Translations under genes and position numbers: made by a program
The notes under the pieces: model-generated
What the model was told of the DNA's origin: nothing
The model's input: only the letters and a program-made list of their open reading frames with translations
The model's database searches: none
Origin: Pogonophryne albipinna
Lineage: Eukaryota > Chordata > Actinopteri > Perciformes > Artedidraconidae
Assembly: GCA_028583405.1 (NCBI GenBank)
Contig: CM053256.1
Span: forward strand, 26,075,325-26,139,324
Reading direction: 5' to 3'
DNA length: 64,000 bases
Part shown: piece after piece, positions 27,916 to 40,786 of the stretch
Layout of the letters: each line of letters starts with the position of its first letter
Position numbering within the stretch: position 1 is the first letter of the stretch

Positions 27916-29695
27916 CTTTTTTTATTTACCCTCATTACCTCTGCCCACACTACCACCTGTCCTCTGGACCCTATCCCCTCAAACCTCCTTCAGACTATCG
28001 CTCCTGAAATTCTACCGTTTCTCACCCATTTCATCAACACTTCTCTAATTTCTGGTCACTTTCCAAATAGTCTCAAGGAGGCAAGAGTAAACCCTCTCCT
28101 AAAGAAACCCACTCTCAACCCGTCTGATGTTATAAACTACAGGCCTGTCTCTCTCCTCTCGTTCCTGTCTAAAACACTTGAACGCGCTGTCTTTAAACAA
28201 CTCTCCTGTTATCTCCATCAGAACAACCTTCTGGATCCGCACCAGTCTGGTTTCAAGGCAGGTCACTCCACAGAAACTGCTCTCATTGCTGTCTCTGAGG
28301 AACTGCACACGGCAAAAGCAGCATCCCTCTCCTCTGTCATCATCCTGTTGGACCTGTCTTCTGCATTCGACATGGTGAACCATCAGATCCTCCTTCGCAC
28401 TGTCCAAAAACTTGGAGTTTCAGGCTCTGCACTTTCCCTCCTCACCTCATACCTCAAAGACCGTACCTACAGGGTAACTTGGAGAGGGTCCGAGTCCGAC
28501 CCTTGTCAATTAACTACAGGGGTCCCTCAGGGCTCTGTTCTTGGTCCCATCCTCTTCTCCCTGTACACAAACTCGCTCGGATCAGTCATTAGCCCGCATG
28601 GTTTTTCATACCACTGCTATGCTGACGACACCCAATTAATTCTGTCCTTTCCCCGCTCAGAGACCCAGGTCGTCGCACGCATCTCTGCTTGTCTAGCTGA
28701 CATCTCTCAGTGGATGTCTGCTCATCACCTCAAGCTGAACCTTGACAAGACTGAACTGCTTTTCCTTCCGGGAAAAGATTGTCCCACTCTTGACCTGACA
28801 ATCAACATCGGCACCTCTGTTGTTTCCCCGACTCAGACTGCAACGAATCTGGGTGTGATCCTAGATAACAAACTGTCCTTCACTGCAAACATCGCTGCTA
28901 CAACCCGTTGCTGCAGATACACGCTTTACAACATCAGGAGGATACGTCCCCAGCTGACCCAGAAAACAACGCAGGTTCTGGTCCAGGCTCTCGTCATCTC
29001 ACGCCTAGACTACTGCAACTCCCTCCTGGCTGGTCTACCTGCATGTGCCATCCGACCTCTGCAGCTCCTCCAGAATGCAGCGGCTCGTCTGGTCTTCAAC
29101 CTTCCAAAATGTTCCCACACCACTTTGCTCCTCCGCTCCCTTCACTGGCTTCCGGTAACTGCTAGAATCCACTACAAGACAATGGTACTTGCGTACCATG
29201 CTTCGAATGGATCTGGCCCTTCCTACATCCAGGACATGGTTAAACCGTACACCCCAGCACGTGCACTACGCTCTGCATCAGCCAAACAACTCTCTGCACC
29301 CTCGCTGCGAGGGGGACCCAAGTTCCCATCAGCAAAAACACGTGGGTTTGCTATCCTGGCTCCAAAATAGTGGAATGAGCTCCCCATTGAAATCAGGACA
29401 GCAGAAAGCCTGCACATCTTCCGGCGCAGACTGAAAACTCATCTCTTTCGACTCTACTTTGAGCGATAGAATTACTAACAAAGAACTGCTAACAGAGCAC
29501 TTATATACTAATAAAGGACTGGCTTATCTATAGCCAGTTGAGTAGCACTTGAAATGTTTGGCTCTATGAAATCTGATGTACTTATATGATTCTGTTTTCT
29601 TCAAGGTTGTGTCTTCCTGGTCGAATGTACTTATTGTAAGTCGCTTTGGATAAAAGCGTCAGCTAAATGCAATGTAATGTAATGTAATATAATGT
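27916..29695 (+). pseudogene. L2-type LINE, nearly complete reverse transcriptase, one nonsense codon
   Basis: From about 27940 the frame reads LDPIPSNLLQTIAPEI, NPLLKKPTLNPSDVINYRPV, QSGFKAGHSTETAL, LLDLSSAFDMVNH, GVPQGSVLGPILFSLY and YHCYADDTQLIL (YADD catalytic box), then the L2 thumb and C-terminus RSLHWLPVTARI. It stops at TAG 29368-29370; the copy at 12977 has TGG there, so this is a W-to-stop change. Without it the frame would run to about 29468. The endonuclease half is absent (5' truncation). The 3' tail GTCGCTTTGGATAAAAGCGT plus (TGTAA)n ends near 29690. Confidence 0.88.
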
Positions 29696-30086
29696 TTCCA
29701 ATAATGTTACAGTTGGTGATGTGACTGGTGGCACCACACATATTACTGTACAATGCATACTTTCCCTTAACATGAATTATAGCCACTGTTTTTGAATGTC
29801 AAAATATCATAGATTGGTACTGTGGAGAAGAAGTGACACATTATTAAGAATGACTCTTTAACTGCAGTGCCATGCCACAATGGTCTGGAAATGTAGGGAA
29901 TATTTTTGTTGTCCATGACTCAAAGTGGTGTTACGTGCAAGAAATTAGCCTTGAAATATATTGAACAAATATTAAAAGAAAATGTATTATGTTTGTTATG
30001 GTTCCATGTAGGTGTAAATCGCACCTTTACACTGTAAAAATGCAAATGTTATTGTCATCTGTGCATGAATGCTACATGCTGTAGGT
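29696..30086. other. Intergenic, nothing recognised
   Basis: AT-rich spacer between the L2 tail and the nested hAT group. Confidence 0.5.
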
Positions 30087-30880
30087 CAGGGGTCGGCAAC
30101 AGGCGGACCGCGGTCCGGATCCGGACCCAGACGCCGACCTATACGGACCCGGAGCTATAATCACAACACACTATCACTCCATAATCGTCCAGGAGCGACG
30201 TTTGGTCAGTGTCCGTGGCGTGCAGTTGTGACGCTCCTAGGCTCCGTCAGCTTCATAAAGGGACGCAAATAGCTTTCAACTGATTGCAATGTATTCCCAT
30301 CTGCGGCGGGATTTGACGCTCATGGAAGCACGGCATTCGTTTGTGTCGGCTGCCCTTAAAGGCAATGTGAGCGTCCATTCTCATTGGATAACGGAGAATT
30401 GTACACCCGGAAGTAAGTATTCCCCTTACTGTCGATTGATTTTACAGTGATATCTGCACTCATCGACTAAAAAACACCAGATTATCCTTGTTAATTACAC
30501 AACATTGATTGGTTTAAATTGTGTGCAATGCTTTTGTATTTTTCCCCTTCGATTCGGGGAAACAAATATTTTTTCGGAGTAAAGGATGGCAGAAGACACT
30601 ACACTACCCAGAATCCCCAGCTATCGTTTGGACTACACCATGTGCTCTGTCTGTCCGTCCTCTGTCTGTCCGTCCGTCAGTCCGAATAACGGACAAAAAG
30701 AAGAAGAAATCTAGACCGCAAAAATAATTAAACAAGTGAGTACCTGTTTTTCCTGGCCAAGGACAGGTTCCATGAACACAACACGAGCGTAACATGTCTT
30801 CACCATAGACTGTATATATATATATATATATATATATATGTCTTCACGTGGTATGTCTCGTCTGAAAGGAGTGCTGACAG

Positions 30881-33316
30881 CAGGGGCGGCGCCAGGGGGG
30901 AGCTAGGGGGTGCTGAAGCAACCCCAGGATTGCCAAAGCACCCCCTAAGCACCCCCAAGAAATGTTATTATTATTATTTTTATTAAATTAAATTAGAAAA
31001 ATTATTGATTACATCAATGCAAATGTGAAACAAACACATGTTTGACCAAAAACATAAAGCCAACACAGGTGATATGATTAGGCCAATGGCCAGCACCCAT
31101 TAGATTTTTGACCTATCCATAGGCTAAATTACTTTGTGACACTTGAGTGACTTCCTGTTAGCTAGAGAGCCAAATTATTTGCTAACAGCAAAGTGAAAAA
31201 TTGATTGTTTTTTAGTCCTTAAACGTCCACATGTGGATACTCAATCAAAACCACCTGAAAGCGAGAGGGATTCTGCACATAATATGCTTCGTGAGTACAA
31301 GTAGCTTACTTCTGGGTCTCTGTGTTTCATTCAAGCTCTGCTCTGTGTGTGTGTGTGTGTGTGGCACGAGCCATTTTGTGTGCGTGCGCGAGTGAGTGAG
31401 CGAGAGAGAGAGCTCGCGCACCGGTGGGTATCTACTATCTACCGGAGATCGTTGTGGTTAGCATCTGGTGCTAACTAGCCAAGCTAACGGATATAAGGAG
31501 CTTTTTCAACAACAAGGTGGAGGAAGAACTCTCTCCTGTCAGACTGAGAGTCTCAGATAGCCTCAGCTCAGGTGAAGTAAAGGACTCTCTCAGTGTTTAG
31601 ATAGTTCACTTTAGTCTAGTTATCTCAGTGGGTCTCAAACGGTTTGTTTTAAAAGGGGAGTGATTTGTAAAATATCTATAAAGAAATAGAAAATCTGTTT
31701 ATAGTTCTGTTTCATGGGTGTTGAGAGATGTATCCATAGATCTCTTAATGTTGCTCTCCAAGTGCACCAGATTGATGCTTTTAACTTCAATATTTAAAAA
31801 AAAATCTTCCCGGGGGAGCATGCCCCCGGACCAAGCGGCAAACTCTGGGGAACAGCCGGGACGCCAATACGGAAGTGCCACACACTGCAGTTCATACATG
31901 GGCCGCTAGGGACTGGCTGCAGAAAGGAGCAATTTCCATAGACCCCCATGTTAAAATGCCCAACTTTACAGCAGAAAAAAACATGTTTCTACCCATGGAT
32001 GCAATAAATATTATTATCGATATAGTGGTACCTTCATGATTATGAATCTGTGAGTGAATTGTTTTCTAACACGACCCTTTTATTTATATTAGGTCTTAAC
32101 GTTTTTGCATAAATTAGGGCGTGGTCACTTTGATGGACACGTACATGCCTCACTGTCAGCTAACAGCTTGTCCACTCTGCTAGGCTACAACCATAGAGGC
32201 TACAACGTTAGTTAGTCATAGTACTGTACTTGACCCATTAGCTTTAGCCGTGTTCGTGGTGATTGTGCCTTTTAGGGAATATTGTTACAAATACCAGACA
32301 ATTAAAATGTCGTGCTGTGCGATTGAATGTACTAACAGAACTTCCAAGAAGTCTAAAATGATAATATTATACATGTTAACCCCGTTCGCAGGTGTTTGTG
32401 TGCTTGGTAGCTTAGCTTGTTACTTATTAGCCAGCTAAGGACGTAACCCTTTATGCATACATATACATTTTAGTTTATGATTCAGCCTTGGGTAAGACTT
32501 TTATAGTCTATGGCTATGACGCCCATATTGCTAAACGGGAGCAAATGTTAATAGGGGACCCAATTATCCCAGTGGTGGCCGCCGGAGCTAACGGAGCCGC
32601 AGGAGGCTAGCTCCAGCCGGCGTCCCGGAGCTAGCCCACTGCGGCTCCGTTAGGTCCGGGCGGTGGAGTCCGTCTTTTCTCAACGTGTGAATGACAAGCA
32701 TTAAGAAAAACAAAATATAGCTAATTCTCTTGCAGATTGTCTCATTTGATTATGAATGTAACGTTTATATAGCGGAACTACACTGTTAGCAGTAACTTGG
32801 TATGCATGTATTTCATGTTAGCTTAGCTTCTTAGCCTGAGCTAGCTCTGTTTACTTCCAGTTCGGAGGCAGCAGGTCCCGCCTCGGCTCCGCCTCTTTGC
32901 CCTTATTTGGAGCAGGCGGGATTAGACTCTGACGTCACAGTCGAGCCGTTAGTGGCCGACTCCGCCTACTAAGGGCTTCACGGCAACTCTGCAGAATCCT
33001 ATGGGTGACGTCACGGACACTACGTCCATTTATATATACAGTCTATGCCCCGGACCCTACTAGAGGAGGTGAGGTCCACTCCCCACTTGTAAAAATAGCA
33101 CTTTACCCCTGATTACACCTATATGCCGTGAGCTGATTATCGAGCCTTCATTGTAACAGTCGCGGGTACACCGTGTGTGCGTTTGGGGAGTGTTGCAGTA
33201 GAAAATTCAACTGCAGCGCTGGTGCATTAATGGGAAACCCTTAATGTTGAGACCCTCTATGAAACGTCAAGCTACCCCACAGCACCCCCTAGAGAAAATC
33301 TCTGGCGCCGCCACTG
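30881..33316. mobile_element. hAT element C1 (8-bp TSD GCTGACAG)
   Basis: TIRs CAGGGGCGGCGCCAG and CAGTGGCGGCGCCAG are flanked by perfect octamers GCTGACAG (30873-30880 and 33317-33324). The interior includes the A/C/D shared block and hosts element E at 31833-33047. No transposase. A second copy, C2, is split at 35204 and 51174. Confidence 0.88.
31833..33047. mobile_element. Element E inserted in C1 (duplication CCCCGGACC)
   Basis: C1 sequence GCATGCCCCCGGACC is interrupted and resumes after a repeated CCCCGGACC (31824-31832 and 33048-33056), so about 8-9 bp of target were duplicated. The element runs from AAGCGGCAAACTCTGGGG to TATACAGTCTATG and contains a CRE-like TGACGTCAC near 33006. No obvious terminal inverted repeat and no ORF above about 60 codons. 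Class unknown. Confidence 0.65.
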
Positions 33317-34161
33317 GCTGACAGAGAGCACCGGAACGCCGCTCCAGCCCTTCAAATATTGCAGTGCAGTACCCATAAGGAGCCATATAGCCACAGTGTT
33401 TACGTGGCTGTGTCTTTAGTTGTAAGCACAGTGGCGATCTGTTGTTATTAGCATCTGGTTAGCTAGCTATGCTAACGAATTTAAAGAGCTTTTCTACAAC
33501 CAGGTGGAAGAGAGCTCTCTCCTGAGAGGCTCAAATAACCTCAGCTCAGTGAGGTTAAGGCACACCTTGATATGATCATTATATAGTTATTAATGAGACT
33601 AAATGAAAAACAGGTATAAAATACTATATGACAGTAACAAAAAAGTTGTTAAAAATAACAAGAATAGAGTTTAAAAGGGGAGTGATTTGTAAAATATCCA
33701 AAAATAAAAATCTGCTTACAGTTCTGTTTCATATGGGTGTTGAAAGATGTATCCATAGATCTCTTCATGTTGCTCTCAAAGTGCACCAGATTGATGCTTT
33801 TAACTTCAATATTTAATATTCCCGGGGGAGCATGCCCCCGGACCCCCCTAGAGGAGGTTAGCCCCCCCCCCCACACTTAAATCATGTTCACATGGATAGG
33901 ATACTAAATACATTTGCACACATCTTGTGTCCATATCATTCTGTTTTGGTGGTCATGCCACAACCGTGCACGTGCATGCATGCGCGAGTCATGGTAAGAT
34001 ATCTGGATTAAGAGGTTGCTTTTTCTTTGCACAGCATGAAAGAAAGGCCAAATGAATGGGCTGTGATTTTAGTTTTTTTAAGCAGAGGTTGAGTTCAATC
34101 ATTTGTACGGCCCTCGGAGGATGTTGTAAAAATTGAAAGGAAAAAAGGTTCCCCACCCCTG

Positions 34162-35203
34162 CTGTAAATAATAATAAAAACCCTTGATTTATAACTTAAC
34201 ATCTCTGTCTCCTATTGATCTGAGTATATTATAAAGAATAGCCAGTTAATTGAAGCATTATAGCACAGGCCTTTGTCAGATGGTATATTACGCAGTTTTT
34301 TTTCTGCTTCGAATAGTTCTCTCTTTTTTCACCATACCTGTGTTTGCATCACTCTAACCAATGAACACCTGCATGTGTATGAGAATGGCCCTGACTCCAT
34401 TTCAGCCCAGATTTAAAAACTCCTGGCAGGACAAGCTCGAGCTCAATTCTCACACTGAATTTAAAAAAAGTGAGTGAGGGACTGCAATAAAAGAGGGAAA
34501 GAAAGAGAAACTTTAAAACTGTTCAATTGTTATGATGTGTAAAAGACTGATATTGTTCTATAATCGGCTGAAACTGTTAAGTCATGATGTGAAACGGTTA
34601 ACAAAGAAAAAGGGAAACTCAAGCTGCTGCTACACTTTATTTTATTTATCTAAAATTAAGAACTTTTAAGATGCACACATTTTCAAAAGCAATTTTATTT
34701 ATTTTCTCTATTTTATTTTTAAATGCAGCCCGAGAGGAACATTACACATAGCCACAGTATTTTACTGTATATCTGTATAGTTTAATGTTAATAGACAATA
34801 AATATTGTTGTTTATGAATTGTACTTTCTTTATTTGATTGGCAGTCAGTTGTTGATTACATGCAGACGTTGATAAAGCTACAGGTCACTTCAATATATAT
34901 CACACTAATTCATAAAGCAAGTTAGACATTTTGATGTTCCGGACCTTTGCATGGGGACATTTTCTCTAACTGGACCTCGTTGAATTTTAGTTGAATACCC
35001 CTGCTGCAGAGACCAGGCTGGCCAAGTAGGTGCAACTATTCAATATGAACTTGTTCTACTACAGTATTATGTTAGCTACAGTGTTTACACAGACGTTCCC
35101 ATAGTTTACAGTGGATCTGGATTTGGATAGATTATCAAGCATCAGAGCGGTGGTTGGCCCTCTCTTTGGCTCTTCTTCTGACTTGCGCCATCATGGGTAG
35201 AGG
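34162..35203. other. Intergenic, nothing recognised
   Basis: No supported gene or element. AT-rich, with GA-rich stretches near 34490-34510. Confidence 0.5.
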
Positions 35204-35639
35204 CAGTGGCGGCGCCAGAGATTTTCTCTAGGGGGTGCTGTGGGCAGTGGCGGAGCTGGGGGGTGGCTGAGGGTGGCCGTGGCCACCCCCAGCTGAATCC
35301 TGGCCACCCTATTGGCCACCCCAAACACTCTCACCACGGGGGCCCAAACTATTTTAGAACATTAAGAAAAAAATGTTTAAGTAACCTTTCATCATTGATC
35401 AAGAATTAACATTAATAGGACGTTATATCGATAATGTAAAGTACTCACTAAACTTACAATTCATTTAACTTATTTTCTTCCAAAAGTTAATTATCCAAAG
35501 CCTCTGTACACCCCGTTCTATTTACATGTAATGGTTTGGTCCTGCCTCCAAACGCGGTGCAGCACCGCCGGCACTTTCTAGCAGACACTAGTGTGAGCAT
35601 GTGAGGAGCAGGGATGCTAGTACTTACGTGTGTAGTACC

Positions 35640-35768
35640 ATGTCTCAACGACTCACAAAGTCAGGCTTTCAAAAGAGAAAAGAAAGGAGAGAAAGACAAG
35701 AGAGAGGGACTAAAGGGCGACAGTATGTCACCCAGTTTTTCAAAAGAAAAGGTGGTTGTGGTCCATGA
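35640..35768 (+). pseudogene. N-terminal exon fragment of a ZMYM1-like hAT transposase, copy U1
   Basis: 42 codons, MSQRLTKSGFQKRKERRERQ and then TQFFKRKGG, closed by TGA. The basic KRKERRERQ run and the FF(K)RK end resemble the start of ZMYM1/TTF-type hAT proteins. Further copies are at 41125 and 45033. The sequence to about 36300 follows in each copy. Confidence 0.55.
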
Positions 35769-36114
35769 GTGGTGGAATTATGTCTGTTAGCTAAGCTTAT
35801 TCCATTGTAAATAATAATTGTTATGTTTTTTTTTACTAAGCTGACATTAAGTACTGTTAATATCTATACAGGTTTTTAATTGCACTGGTCTTTTAGCTGA
35901 CATTTAACAAATACAGGCAGATTATTAGCAGCTATTCATACTAAATCAGTTGTCCCTCCCCCTGGTGCCAGGACCAACAGATCCATCTCTAGGCTCAGCA
36001 GCCCTGTACCCCCATAAGGCTGAACCTGAACCAGCTTTTCTCCCAACTGAAGGAGGTGAGCAGCATTGTGTTGAATGCCATGCCACTTAACATATCTGAA
36101 GGGAGACTGGAATA

Positions 36115-36117
<3 letters not shown>

Positions 36118-36160
<43 letters not shown>
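36118..36160. repeat. (TA)n microsatellite in composite R
   Basis: An alternating AT tract of about 40 bp. The equivalent places in later copies (near 45505 and 46073) carry much shorter tracts, so it has expanded in this copy. Confidence 0.85.
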
Positions 36161-36162
<2 letters not shown>

Positions 36163-37190
36163 AAACAAAAAGCTAGCATCTAATTTCAATTACACATTTC
36201 AAACACAGTATTTTCCCACATATTTAAGTTATATTTATTTGGATTTATGCATTCATGTTGAGAATGTTCCATTCAAAAATGTTATTATTAAACATTTATT
36301 TACACCATAAAAGATGACTATTGAGATCTATTGTCAGGAATGTTAGTCTTATAGTGAGGTGACGTGACGTGCAACAACATTAACCTTTCTGTTGGTCGCT
36401 TGTTAGCAGACCCTTCACGCCATGGCAGAGCGAACAGGTACAGGCAGGGCCCATAGTGATAGCCCTATAGTTTAAATCTACTACCCACAAATAAACATAT
36501 GGACATGGGTTACTATTTAAACAAAAAATGGTAAATGTATTTAGGAACCTATCAATGTGATTTAAAGTGGGGGTGGACCTCAAATCGTCCAGGGGGGTCC
36601 GAGGGCATGCTCCCCCGGTAAGATTTGTTTTTAAATGTTGGAGTTAAATGCATCAATCTGGTGCATTTTGAGGGGAAAATAAAGAGACTAGATCTATGGA
36701 AACACCTATATGAAACAGAACTGTATACATTTCAATAATCATAAAATCATGGCCAGAACCAATAACATACCATTTCCAATATGAAAAAAACACTGAAACT
36801 TGTTTATTTATTTTTGGTTCATTTATAGTTGTAAGTGTGTCTGTGCTCCTGAACCAGCCTCTCCTGTCTCCCTCCTCTCTCCCCTGCTCCTCTTTGAGGC
36901 AGCAGCAAAGACTAGTTTTAGCTCTCAACAAGTTTTAAAAGTGTATCTTACCTTTTTTCACCTAGTAAACTTTTTATTTTTTATTCATGCATATTTTACT
37001 AATCACTACCCTCTCAAATGGAAATACATGTTTACATAAATGGTGACCAAACCGTTTGAGACCCACAGAGAACTTAGACTAAGTTAACTATCTAAACACT
37101 CAGAGTCCTTTACCTCACCTGAGCTGAGGTTATCCCGAGCTTGAATGACACACAGAGACCAATCAACGGCTTTGATTTATGATCTGTATG

Positions 37191-40100
37191 CAGGCCCGGT
37201 TCCAGAACAAAATGACTGAGGGTGCATCTGAGATTAGAGAGGGTGCAGTGGTAAAGTGCTATTTTTACAAGTGGGGAGTGGACCTAACACCTCTAGGGGG
37301 GGTCCTTACCTCCTCTAGAAGATTTTTTTTTAAATATTGAAGTTGAAAGCATCAATCTGGTGCACTTTGAGAGCAAAATGAAGAGATCTATGGATACATC
37401 TCAACACCCATATGAAACAGAACTGTAAACAGATTTACTTTTTCTTTATGGATATTTTACAAATCACACACCTTTTTAAACAATTCTTGTTTTACTGTCA
37501 TATAGTATTTCATTATTAGTGAGTGAGTTACTCAGATGAGTACCATTTAATTTAGTATTATTAAAACCATCATCACCTTGGTCCCATCATATACTCTGGG
37601 AAGAGAATTTACTGTGCTTGAAAACTGGTATCACATCATGATGTGAAGATGGCTTTGTGACGTGGAGAACATTTACAACATGCAACATTAGCTTGTTGAT
37701 AGGCTTGGGATACGAAATAAGATTTTGATATGTGTGAGGTGTAAAACAGAACAGTATTCTATACTAAAAAAAAAAACTTTTGACTAGAGTGCAACACAAC
37801 CCACTTTTTAATAACATGTGGCAGAAGATTTGAACTAGATTTGAGAGGTATTTTTTTAATTCTCATTCACATTGTAACATAGCAGCCATTTTCTCAAAAT
37901 ATCTCATGTTGTCCAATTTTTCCTGTAGGAGCTTCAAAGATAGTGGCACACTGGAACCACCAGGGAGCACAGGATCCTTATTGGACAGAGTCAGAGGTCA
38001 AAGGTCAAACCCATAATAAATTGTACATAATTAGATTTTCAATAGATAAACTCAGTACAATAGTATTACTTACATTAGCCAACAACTTCAACAGCTTAGG
38101 TTACATAATCATGTAAAAATAAATATATAATTGATACAATAAAATAACTAAAGTGATCCAACAATATTTCTTACCCTCAGAAGAGCTGTAGCCTCCTGGA
38201 AGCTGTGTTGAATCTTCTCAGCAGTCTCTTCTTCCACTCTCCAGTGAACTTTTTGGTAAGGTCCTTCTCAACAGCGATCTGGATGAGACAGGCTTTTCTT
38301 TTGTGCAGCATGCTCCTTCTGTGTTCACTGAACACATTTTTCAGAGTTGAGAAGGAATTTTCACATGTTGCAGTTGATGCACCGAAGGTTAAGCTGAGCC
38401 AGAGGCTCGCAGTATCTTCTCAAAATGTCCTGTGTTGTCCAGTTTTTGTCTGATTGGGACATTTCCTCCTGCAGAAACTGCCTTGCCACAGCAAACTCAG
38501 CTTCCTTCATCTCTGTCCCTGTTAAGTCAAGCAGTGGTCTCACTTTATTTGCATCCAGGAAATATTCACTCCCTGGGTGTAAGGTGCACAGGGCCTCTAC
38601 TAGTTTGTTGTTTCTTTCACCAAATCTAGCTGTCATTTCTCCCACTACAGAATCCAGAGTACTGAAATACAGTATTTTACACTCTGTCTTTTCTCCCAAT
38701 CCTTCCGGACGGTGACCGACTGTGGTGTCTACCACATAGTCTCTCAAGTGGGACATTACTCTGCCTCGTTTCTTCGGAGGGGCTGCTGCAAGAGGTTCTA
38801 TGGTCTCTCTGTCTTTTGTGAATTTCTCCCAAAGTGTGTCAAACTGACTGTCACATCTCAGTTCCTCCACACAAACCAGGGCACTTTGGACCAGTCTGAC
38901 ACCAGTGTAGAGGTCAGTGGATTTAGCTTGGAGTGCAGTGTTGGGAGGATCCAGCAAACTCAATATTTGATACATCATGCAGGCAATGAACTGGAAGCTG
39001 GGCTGGGTAATGGCCTTCAAAATCCCTGTGGACTCGATTCGCACCTCTGCAGCACTGGTTTGGTTGTCTTCAATCTCACGAAGCAGGTGGACAATGTGCT
39101 CAAGGGATTTCATGATGACTGTGGCCAGGTGGCCTGTCCACCGTTGATCAAGCAAACGCTTCAACTTCTCTCCTGTGTAGACTGCAGCCACTGTAGGTTT
39201 CCTGAAGAACTTGTAGAGAGAGTTGCATACACTAAAAAAGTTCTCCAAAGTGTTGTCAGATGACATGGCATGCACTACTACTAGATGCAACTGGTGATTA
39301 AAACAGTTCACATACGGCACCTCTCTCTTTAATTCTTCCTGCAGGATTTTCTGCATCCCTCCATGTACTCCAGACATGACATTTGCCCCATCGTAACATT
39401 GACTGAGCACCTTGTCTGTACATAACCCAATGTCTCTCAACTTTGACAAAACCAGCTCAGTCAGAGACTTGGCATCACATGTTTTACTAGTTGCCATTGA
39501 TACAAGTCTCTCCTTCACAGTGTTGCTTTTATCCACAAAGCGAAGCACAATTGAGATGTTTTCGCACCCAGTGGGTCTTTGGTGCCATCCACTTTTAATG
39601 TGTACCACGCCTCTCCTATTTCATTTACTATTTCACCTGTGATGATTTTTCTCATGAGTTCAATTATCTCATTTTGTATGTGATTTGAGGTGTATGTGGC
39701 ATTGGACGGGATGGTGCTAAAAATCTTAGCAAGTTCTTTGTCCTTTTGAAGGGTGTACTCCATCATTGCTAGAAAAATACCACAACTCGCCTCTTGCATC
39801 CAACGCATCAACAGAGCCACGGAAAGGTAACTGGTTTACAGCTATAAATTGAATTATGTCCACAATAGCTGCTACATAGGTGCGGTTTCTCTCCAGTTGT
39901 GCTGCATTTACAAGAGTGGAAACCTCAGTACCAGTCTCACTTCTTGCACGCCTCTCCTTCCACAAAGCCACTGACTTCATGTGCTCTTTGCTTGATTCAT
40001 GTCTTCCCAGTCCCTTATGACATACAAGAGCATGGCGCCAGTTGTTGTAGCCAGTTGTGGTGAAGGCATCTGACTTACTTGAACTGAAATGTATACATGC

Positions 40101-40786
40101 ATAGCAGAAGAGGGCATCTTTTTCTCATGAATATTCCAGCCAATCTCTGTTTTTAAACCATGAGCTGCAAAATGAGCGCCTTACCCCACTGTACAGGCGA
40201 GTTGGGTACTTTTTTTAAATATACCTGGGCAGGCTCAGTTTTGCCGAGGTCCTCTGGCACTTGCGGGCCGCTCAGGGGTGGCGTTATTTGGGGCAACGAA
40301 GACGGCTGCCGCTGCTCCTCCGCCTCCGTGGGAGAGGCGGGCAAAGCCGGCGAGTCGGGCGGGAGGACGTTAGTGTCCTCGACAGTGGCCGCGGCGGGCA
40401 ACGTAATAATGTCCCCATGATCTGAACTGTTAGATTCAGTGTTACTGCTGGCGATTAGGGCTGGTTGTTTTCTGATGTCCATGATCATTGACTGGTGCTG
40501 CGCAAGCACCTTGCAGATGAGATGACGAACGCGCAGCAGCACAGGTCACGCACACATGACATAATAACGTTACTTACCGTTTAAATTGACCAAATAAATG
40601 CAGCAGACAATGTTATTTAACCACAATTTATTGTATTTCAACTATATTCTTCTTATTACTATTATTATTAATGTAATATTTTTCACTTTAAATTTTTTTT
40701 TCACTTTTCATTTTTCAAATGAGGGTGCATAACGACTCAACTGAGGGTGCAATGCACCCTTATGCACCCCCGTAGAACCGGGCCTG
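37191..40786 (-). mobile_element. Complete hAT element X with transposase remains (TSD TCTGTATG)
   Basis: TIRs CAGGCCCGGTTC at both ends and perfect octamers TCTGTATG (37183-37190 and 40787-40794). The A1 copy has this octamer once, at the matching place, so the pre-insertion site is visible in the same window. Length 3596 bp. Subterminal TGAGGGTGCAT repeats occur near both ends. Confidence 0.92.
38170..40542 (-). pseudogene. hAT transposase (ZMYM1/TTF-finger type), frameshifted
   Basis: In minus-strand order: a proline/acid-rich N-terminus (40542-40153), a TTF-type zinc-finger region reading TTTGYNNWRHALVCHKGLGR and HESSKEHMKSV (about 40070-39965), a DUF4371-type core in two overlapping frames (39980-39515), and a 415-codon frame (39608-38361) with VLSQCYDGANVMSG and NCFNHQLHLVV. 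The C-terminal hAT dimerisation segment TATCENSFSTLKNVFSEHRR (about 38370-38310) is in another frame. At least three frame breaks, so not functional. Full-length relatives are 700-900 residues. Confidence 0.85.

Larger units (their letters stand above)
30087..34161. mobile_element. hAT element D, outermost of a three-level nest
   Basis: Left end CAGGGGTCGGCAACAGG and right end, in reverse complement CAGGGGTGGGGAACC, are hAT-type termini. Flanking octamers CTGTAGGT and CTGTAAAT match at six of eight. Element C1 is inserted at 30881-33316. The remaining interior (33390-33920) shares a block with elements A and C. No transposase. Confidence 0.75.

Noticed and set aside
38712..39263. A 183-codon plus-strand ORF opposite the hAT transposase
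   Set aside because: Shadow of the transposase reading frame on the other strand.
40153..40542. A 129-codon proline-rich ORF as a separate host gene
   Set aside because: It lies inside hAT X at the position of the transposase N-terminus and is followed by its zinc finger in the next frame.
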